Positions 31,801-35,094 of a DNA stretch of 35,094 nucleotides are shown piece after piece. The stretch comes from CAZHTF01 sp964535305. Its GTDB lineage: Bacteria; Planctomycetota; Phycisphaerae; UBA1845; Fen-1342. The position numbers and the translations under genes are program-made. The number at the start of each line of letters is the position of its first letter. Position 1 is the first letter of the stretch. A model generated the notes under the pieces. That model had not been told where the DNA came from. It saw only the letters and a program-made list of their open reading frames with translations, and ran no database searches. The stretch lies in the NCBI GenBank assembly GCA_964535305.1, contig CAZHTF010000029.1, forward strand, positions 1 to 35,094. The letters run 5' to 3'.

Positions 31801-32214
31801 CGCGCAGCGACCTGGTTCACCTGGCTGCCGCGCGAGTCGCGTCTGCACGTCTGGGTCAATCAGCCGGCACGCTTGTGCCTGCGGCTGCAGGTGGCCGGCC
31901 ATTTCACGTGGCGGCTGGTGGCCGCGCTGGGAGCGCAGCGCGTGGAGCAGCCGCTGGGTGCGCTGCGCGAGATCGCCTTGGATTTCGCGCTTCCGGCGGG
32001 CCAATCGGATCTGTTGCTCGAAATCGTCGACAGTGAGGCGCCGCCCAAGCCTGCGACAACGCCGGCCGCCGGCGCGACTGCGGGTTCCGCCGACCCGCGC
32101 GAACTGCGGGCGCTGTGCGAGTCGATCCGCTTGCAGCTTTCGCCAGTGCCGCAGCCGGCGCGTGCCGCGACGCCGGCGCTGCCGTCGAGCGCGGACACTT
32201 CGGACAGTCGCTGA
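28804..32214 (+). CDS. GT2 glycosyltransferase fused to a polytopic GT-C-like membrane region
   Basis: A 1136-residue protein. Residues 8-245 form a GT2 domain of the dolichyl-phosphate-mannose-synthase type: SIVVPVYNE, YDFDED, then MADGSDD at the metal site and SRYCRGG, with the KLSQFGGR amphipathic helix. One membrane helix follows (about 249-266), then a beta-rich extracytoplasmic domain to about 455. Ten or more hydrophobic helices follow, with SDDDW (508-512) in the first loop after a helix, the position of the metal-binding acidic pair in GT-C transferases. The final 250 residues are outside the membrane. I infer that the GT2 half charges a lipid carrier and the membrane half uses it. 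Start is uncertain: GTG 28771 and ATG 28822 also fit. Confidence 0.83.
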   Translation: MHEHESMPEVSIVVPVYNERDNIAAYLRSLGEAVRSRAEILIVYDFDEDNTLPAIAAMGDPPAGLRLVKNTLGRGVIHALRMGLREARAPAIIVSMADGSDDLPLIDVMATRIARGADVVAASRYCRGGTQIGGPWLKGKLSQFGGRSLHALAGFPVRDATNSFRAYSRRVVQEIEVESSGGFEIGMELTVKAWARGWRVEELPATWRDRTAGESRFKLWKWLPLYLRWYRAALWHGLLRPRFPPARRQMGLGLLLAALLLGAWSAWPRAQVRLHSYDFAPQAREGQVELGWAMVRPPATLPADAPLANALDPAPDQYMTLLRTRVPGEATRARLRIPHDGSWRVWVSNARGAPRGLMLALSQAGREIPLTPLDSMHVVHKTYWSAYEAEAALTAGEYELAIRSDLGDRSGSDTSTQVGAMAVSAAATGDADTAQFGEVVLRPSESDASLPPVADAAGRLARTAALTLALLGLGLFSVWGTAPLALLTLALGSAHFVELGLSTLHFGMSDDDWYLLTDQSALLQGDYGELLRSHQGHVIPLYRALRHGLYLIADVSGTPMRIVNLAQMLLGAGLLMGLVALWTRRVLAGVAGGIIYLTALRVHAEGLFLTSCSPVAFAATAIIAAMYCLERYLRRPRAAFLAGACGAALAAPFLFAGGAIVFPALAAQYVIPLRPRLPLRRIWPMAGGLLLVMVLFLGAYRIGLGSDASSTHNLQPPRTWSALAEHVQTVIERCGEALLFGVHAQLTPRGDSAGVAAVALLLTLAPLLTRAAPRALRSTALAGLLLIALGYLVVFSIRKTTGVEWSRYHVLASVGVAVCIAAALGVSLRSRRWGRLGQAAIPLLLLVRVLMQSEELQRSESTWAHIFAQQQRVIDAMHAALRESGQAGVPDGDSSDRLVHIACSSRPSVALLSSLLERRTHHAATVAAGSPDLSNAALRRAYRELAQLHLDALSPPNNDLGTVLVADSTDELPAVPLLRVDAAGVEAFARFAAQNKLERRAATWFTWLPRESRLHVWVNQPARLCLRLQVAGHFTWRLVAALGAQRVEQPLGALREIALDFALPAGQSDLLLEIVDSEAPPKPATTPAAGATAGSADPRELRALCESIRLQLSPVPQPARAATPALPSSADTSDSR

Positions 32215-32225
32215 CGCTTCATCGC

Positions 32226-32231
32226 TATAAT
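32226..32231 (+). promoter_or_regulatory. -10 box upstream of the gene at 32257
   Basis: TATAAT in ATCGCTATAATC lies 25 bases before ATG 32257 and twelve bases after the stop of the glycosyltransferase gene. A GGACA string sits 19-20 bases upstream of it, a little far for a -35. It suggests that the membrane protein downstream has its own promoter. Confidence 0.4.
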
Positions 32232-32256
32232 CAAGAGTCTTTTGCTCGAGGTACTG

Positions 32257-32745
32257 ATGCCAGCGGCCCGCGCGCTACCGATCCGCTCTCGCCGTCGTCG
32301 CGTCCGCTGGTGGGCGTGGACGATCGCGGGCGTGCTCGCGCTGGCGTTTCTGGTGCACTGGTTCGGCGGCGGGCAGCGGACGCGCGCATCAGCCGAACGG
32401 GCGCGGGTGGCGAACCATCTCGCGGCGCTCGTGCAAACCGCGCGGGTCTATGAGCATGACTTCGGCACCACGCCGACTGCCGCGCGGATCCTGGCGCTCG
32501 CGCCGCGTGAGTCGGCAGCGCTCTTCGCCGATGGCGCGGGCTGCAGTCCGACGACGAACGCCGCGCCGCTGGTGCTTTATCAGCGCAAGCCCAACCGGGC
32601 GGTGCGTTTCGGGGAGCCGTGGGGCGGGTTGGGTGAGTTCGCCGAGCGCGACATACCGGCTTCGCGCTTCGTGCTGCATGCCGATTACACGCTGCATCAA
32701 CTGGACGAGAGCGAGTTTCGCGCGCGATACGCGCTGCCGCCATGA
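32257..32745 (+). CDS. Small single-pass membrane protein
   Basis: A 162-residue protein: a basic N-terminus (RSRRRR), one hydrophobic helix (about 23-38, WWAWTIAGVLALAFLVHWF), then a short helical region and a soluble domain with two aromatic strands at the end. Two Cys are absent except Cys near 95. The helix followed by RVANHLAALVQTARVYEHDFGTTP has the layout of pseudopilins, but there is no prepilin cleavage site, so it is at best a distant relative. ATG 32257 has GAGG five bases upstream and follows a TATAAT; TTG 32242 is less likely. Confidence 0.6.
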   Translation: MPAARALPIRSRRRRVRWWAWTIAGVLALAFLVHWFGGGQRTRASAERARVANHLAALVQTARVYEHDFGTTPTAARILALAPRESAALFADGAGCSPTTNAAPLVLYQRKPNRAVRFGEPWGGLGEFAERDIPASRFVLHADYTLHQLDESEFRARYALPP

Positions 32746-32833
32746 TCTTGCGAGGCTGCGGAAAGCTGCCGCGGCGGGGGCCGTGGCACAAACGCGGGGC
32801 GGCGCGCGTTCGATTGCCAGGAGTAATTTGCGA

Positions 32834-33484
32834 ATGAAAATCGGTGCGATTACTCGGAACGCTGGCCTTCACGACGCGCTCCGCCGCAGCGTACGCGTCG
32901 TCGGCGTCGCGGCCGTGTTGTTGATGCTCAGCGGATGTGATTCGCGACCGCCGACGCGTTCCGCGCCTGCGGCGGACACGTCGAGCGCGGCGCCCGCCGC
33001 ATCCGGCGCGCCTCAAGCCGCTGAATCGCTGTCCGCTGGAGAGAAAGCGCCCACGCGCCCGACCGCCGACGCCGACACGCAAGCACACGTACACGCCGCA
33101 CCGCGCGGCGGGACGCTCGTCGAGCTCGGCGATCATGAGGCGAATGTTGAGCTGCTGCTGGATGCCAGCGCAGGTCGCCTGACCGCTTATCTACTCGACG
33201 CGCACGCGGAAAATCCGATCCGCGAGTCTGCGGCGGCGCTTCATTGCCGAGTGACGAGCGTTCGCGACGCGGCCGGACAGCGGGCGGTCGATTGGGAGCT
33301 GGCACTGCTGCCGATCGCCAACGTGCTGACCGGCGAGACCGTCGGCTCGACGTCAGAGTTCGCTGCGCAAGACGACCGGTTGCGCGGGCTGCACACGGCG
33401 ACGGGCCTCTTCGATAAGCTGCATGTGCGTGGCGGCGACTATCGCGAAGTGAGCTTCACAGTCGCCGCGCGCAACGTGGAATGA
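32834..33484 (+). CDS. Lipoprotein with His-containing domain of a metal-efflux-associated type
   Basis: A 216-residue lipoprotein: signal peptide with lipobox LSGC (Cys35), an Ala/Pro/Ser-rich linker, then a compact domain from about 85 beginning HVHAAPRGGTLVELGDHEANVE. I recall planctomycete proteins with HxH...PHGG..VELGD..ahVE, often near RND metal-efflux or metal-sensor genes, and suggest metal binding by the two or three His. That is inference; no efflux genes are near. ATG 32834 has AGGAG ten bases upstream. Confidence 0.65.
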   Translation: MKIGAITRNAGLHDALRRSVRVVGVAAVLLMLSGCDSRPPTRSAPAADTSSAAPAASGAPQAAESLSAGEKAPTRPTADADTQAHVHAAPRGGTLVELGDHEANVELLLDASAGRLTAYLLDAHAENPIRESAAALHCRVTSVRDAAGQRAVDWELALLPIANVLTGETVGSTSEFAAQDDRLRGLHTATGLFDKLHVRGGDYREVSFTVAARNVE

Positions 33485-33603
33485 TTCGCGCGCACGGCGG
33501 AGACGGCGGGCCGCGCGGTCGATTTCGCGAATCGGCATGCACGGGGGAGACGGCGATCGCTGGCGCTCGCTGATCCAGGCGGCGAAGGCGAAGACCGCAA
33601 CGC

Positions 33604-33609
33604 TATACT
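33604..33609 (+). promoter_or_regulatory. -10 box upstream of the DUF3299 gene
   Basis: TATACT in CGCTATACTCG lies 25 bases before ATG 33635, followed by a strong GAGGAG. No recognisable -35 is at 16-18 bases. Its context matches the GCTATAATC boxes at 23204 and 32226. Confidence 0.4.
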
Positions 33610-33634
33610 CGCATATGGGCCGCGAGGAGTTTGA

Positions 33635-34402
33635 ATGAAATCGTCGCTGCGGTTTGGTTTCATGTTCGGCGGGCTGACCCTACTGGTGCTGCTGGCTGGC
33701 GTGGCGGTGTTTGCCGTGCCGGGGTCGGCGTCACGGTCCGTCGCGGACACGCCCGCGACTGTGGTTCGCGGCGCGCCGATCGATGCCGGCGTTGTCAGAC
33801 AAACTGAACGTTCAGCGCCGGAATTGGGCTCGACCGACAATGAGATCGCTGCGAAGCCGACAGCCGGCGGCGCGACGGACGTTTCGAAGACCGCCGCGCA
33901 AGCGACAGCGGCCGAACTTGTCGCGCAGTCTGAATCGACCCGCGTCGTCGCCGCGGCGGACCCGCAGCCTGAGACCGGCCCGTTCGCCGAGGGAGCGCTG
34001 GTGCCGTTCGCGGTGCTGGCGAATTACCCCTACGACCCTTACCTGCGGTTCGATACTCCCCCGGGTGAAGAGCCAGGCGAACAGATTCCCGAGAAGATCA
34101 AGGCTCTGAATGGAAGCGTGATCAGCGTCGAAGGCTTCATGATGCCGATCGAGATGCGCAACGACGTGGTGCGTACATTCCTGCTTGTGCGAAACCGCAT
34201 GATGTGCTGCTTCGGTGTGCAGGTCTCGATGAATGAGTGGGTGCTGGTGAAGATGCGCGGCGCCAACGGAGCGCGATTTTACAACGATGTACCGCTACGC
34301 GTGCGTGGAAAGATCGAAGTCGGCGAAGACGTGCAGGACGGCATGGTGATGAGCCTCTACCGCATGTACGCGGACGAGGTGCTGCCTACCGGCGGGTACT
34401 AG
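33635..34402 (+). CDS. DUF3299 domain membrane-anchored protein
   Basis: A 255-residue protein with an N-terminal signal anchor (about 8-28) and a long Ala/Thr-rich linker, then a DUF3299 domain from about 130. Family landmarks are IKALNGSVISVEGFMMPIEM, FLLVRNRMMCCFGV with a Cys-Cys pair, and the final LYRMYADEVLPTGGY. DUF3299 is small, periplasmic and of unknown function; the double Cys may bind metal, since members occur near copper- or zinc-related genes in proteobacteria. The neighbouring His-containing lipoprotein fits that idea. ATG 33635 has GAGGAG five bases upstream, among the best in the window. Confidence 0.86.
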   Translation: MKSSLRFGFMFGGLTLLVLLAGVAVFAVPGSASRSVADTPATVVRGAPIDAGVVRQTERSAPELGSTDNEIAAKPTAGGATDVSKTAAQATAAELVAQSESTRVVAAADPQPETGPFAEGALVPFAVLANYPYDPYLRFDTPPGEEPGEQIPEKIKALNGSVISVEGFMMPIEMRNDVVRTFLLVRNRMMCCFGVQVSMNEWVLVKMRGANGARFYNDVPLRVRGKIEVGEDVQDGMVMSLYRMYADEVLPTGGY

Positions 34403-34443
34403 ATTCTAAAGACGCGCCCTGCGCCGCGTGTTCGCCCCAGCGG

Positions 34444-34516
34444 GGCCGAAAATCACGCTGCACGCCTCCGGGGCCGTGCTTCCGTCAGCGAGGCGCCGCC
34501 AACTGCGGTGACCGCA
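34444..34516. other. Short intergenic palindromes after DUF3299
   Basis: The 131-base gap between convergent genes contains GCCCC-AGC-GGGGC near 34436-34448, whose loop neighbourhood resembles the TCGCCCC hairpin of the REP-like units at the left end. A perfect TGCGGT-G-ACCGCA lies at 34504-34516. No T-run follows either, so neither looks like an efficient terminator. The first may be a remnant repeat unit. Confidence 0.3.
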
Positions 34517-34533
34517 CGGCGAATCTGCGCGCC

Positions 34534-35094
34534 TTACGAAGAGCCAGATCGATCGGGTACTTCTTCCGCCAGCGGCGCGCCGGAGCCGGCAACAACCTGC
34601 GGCGGCGGTTCGTCCATGGCGGCCTGCTCTACTTGCGCCGAGCTCGCGGCTGCGACCGACGACGCAGCGCCACTGGCGGCGTCGGCCGTGACCGACGATG
34701 TGACGACCGTGCGGGGCGTTGGCCGTGTTTCGCGCGCCGGCTTGGGCGGCAGCTCCTTGGGCGGTGGAAGCGCCAGCCCGTTGAACGGCACTTCGACCTG
34801 CAGCATGCCCACGCTAACCAGCGCCAGCCCCTTCGCCACGTTCACGCGAATGACCTTGCCCTCGCGATGAAAACGCTTGGCGATCACCAGGTCGCCGGGC
34901 GCTAACGCGCCGCCCTGCTCGGGCGTGATCGATGGCAGCATTGGCCTGGGCGGACGGTCGCGCTGTGGTGCAGCGCCCGGGGCGCCACTCGGACGCCGCT
35001 CGCCCGCGCGATGCGGGCCCTCGCGATTCGAATCCGCGCGCGGCGCGGGAACTCGCCCTCGAGCGCGGCCCGCACGGGCGAGGCGGGGTGCTCC
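34534..35094 (-). CDS. C-terminal part of a protein with a MutS2-like beta module
   Basis: The open frame runs without a stop from 34534 through the right edge, so the 5-prime end is missing; 186 codons are visible. The first 55 visible residues are Pro/Arg/Ala-rich linker. Then about 45 residues (ALAPGDLVIAKRFHREGKVI, then VSVGMLQVEVPF) resemble the beta-barrel module that precedes the Smr domain of MutS2. The rest is a Pro/Ala/Ser-rich tail with no Smr domain. I do not know the full-length architecture; a planctomycete-specific protein that borrows this module is possible. Confidence 0.5.
   Translation of the reverse strand, partial: GAPRLARAGRARGRVPAPRADSNREGPHRAGERRPSGAPGAAPQRDRPPRPMLPSITPEQGGALAPGDLVIAKRFHREGKVIRVNVAKGLALVSVGMLQVEVPFNGLALPPPKELPPKPARETRPTPRTVVTSSVTADAASGAASSVAAASSAQVEQAAMDEPPPQVVAGSGAPLAEEVPDRSGSS

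Noticed and set aside
1..35094. CRISPR array, phage or integrative element
   Set aside because: No evenly spaced direct repeats, no integrase or transposase and no tRNA with attachment-like repeats were seen; gene content is chromosomal.

Overview
The window looks like a chromosomal segment of a high-GC Planctomycetota bacterium, most likely from or near the Phycisphaerae. The clearest sign is a pseudopilin whose N-terminus (GFTLIELLVVVAIIALLISI, then LLPSLAAAREKAR) and C-terminal half match a type I recall as common in that class. Supporting signs are a membrane-anchored Ser/Thr kinase, a DUF3299 protein, several small secreted or lipoprotein orphans, and REP-like palindromes around a CCACGGG/CCCGTGG stem. 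Outer-membrane biogenesis genes (BamD-like, LptE) indicate a diderm envelope, and MqnE indicates menaquinone made through futalosine. This assignment is by recognition; no search was run.

Layout. At 1-1251 a truncated magnesium-chelatase/MoxR-like AAA ATPase gene (minus) diverges from the pseudopilin gene (plus). About 500 bp without genes follows (1252-1749), holding an inverted pair of REP-like hairpin units. pyrK (minus) has a leader of about 120 nt with a good promoter, a 14-codon mini-ORF and an intrinsic terminator just before the start codon. Next come a Nudix hydrolase, a 902-residue kinase with a polytopic membrane tail, a small secreted protein, rsgA, a SEC-C motif protein, a MOSC protein, a PPi-type phosphofructokinase, glnS, a small hydrophilic orphan, a DinB-like protein, a folP-dapA pair with overlapping start and stop, and a short AraC-type DNA-binding protein.

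The middle (16.2-23.1 kb) has two compact divergent operons. On the minus strand a BamD-like TPR protein, LptE and FtsH lie in order, joining outer-membrane protein assembly, LPS export and membrane proteolysis. On the plus strand a metallo-beta-lactamase-fold hydrolase, a lipoprotein, a BtuF-like binding lipoprotein and a BtuD-like ATPase are chained by ATGA overlaps, with no permease gene in the chain. mqnE and a DUF885 peptidase-like gene then converge.

The right part (26.5-32.2 kb) is a sugar module: UDP-sugar dehydrogenase, SDR epimerase, and an 1136-residue protein that fuses a GT2 glycosyltransferase to a multi-spanning GT-C-like membrane region. It is followed by a small membrane protein, a His-containing lipoprotein, a DUF3299 protein, and the C-terminal end of a protein with a MutS2-like beta module running off the window.

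No rRNA, tRNA, CRISPR array, integrase or transposase was recognised. Most genes are ordinary housekeeping. The less ordinary points are the pyrK leader, the REP-like pair, the Cys-containing insertion in MqnE, the GT2/GT-C fusion, the permease-less ABC pair, a T-box-like string before glnS, and several -10 boxes so close to start codons that leaderless mRNAs are likely.
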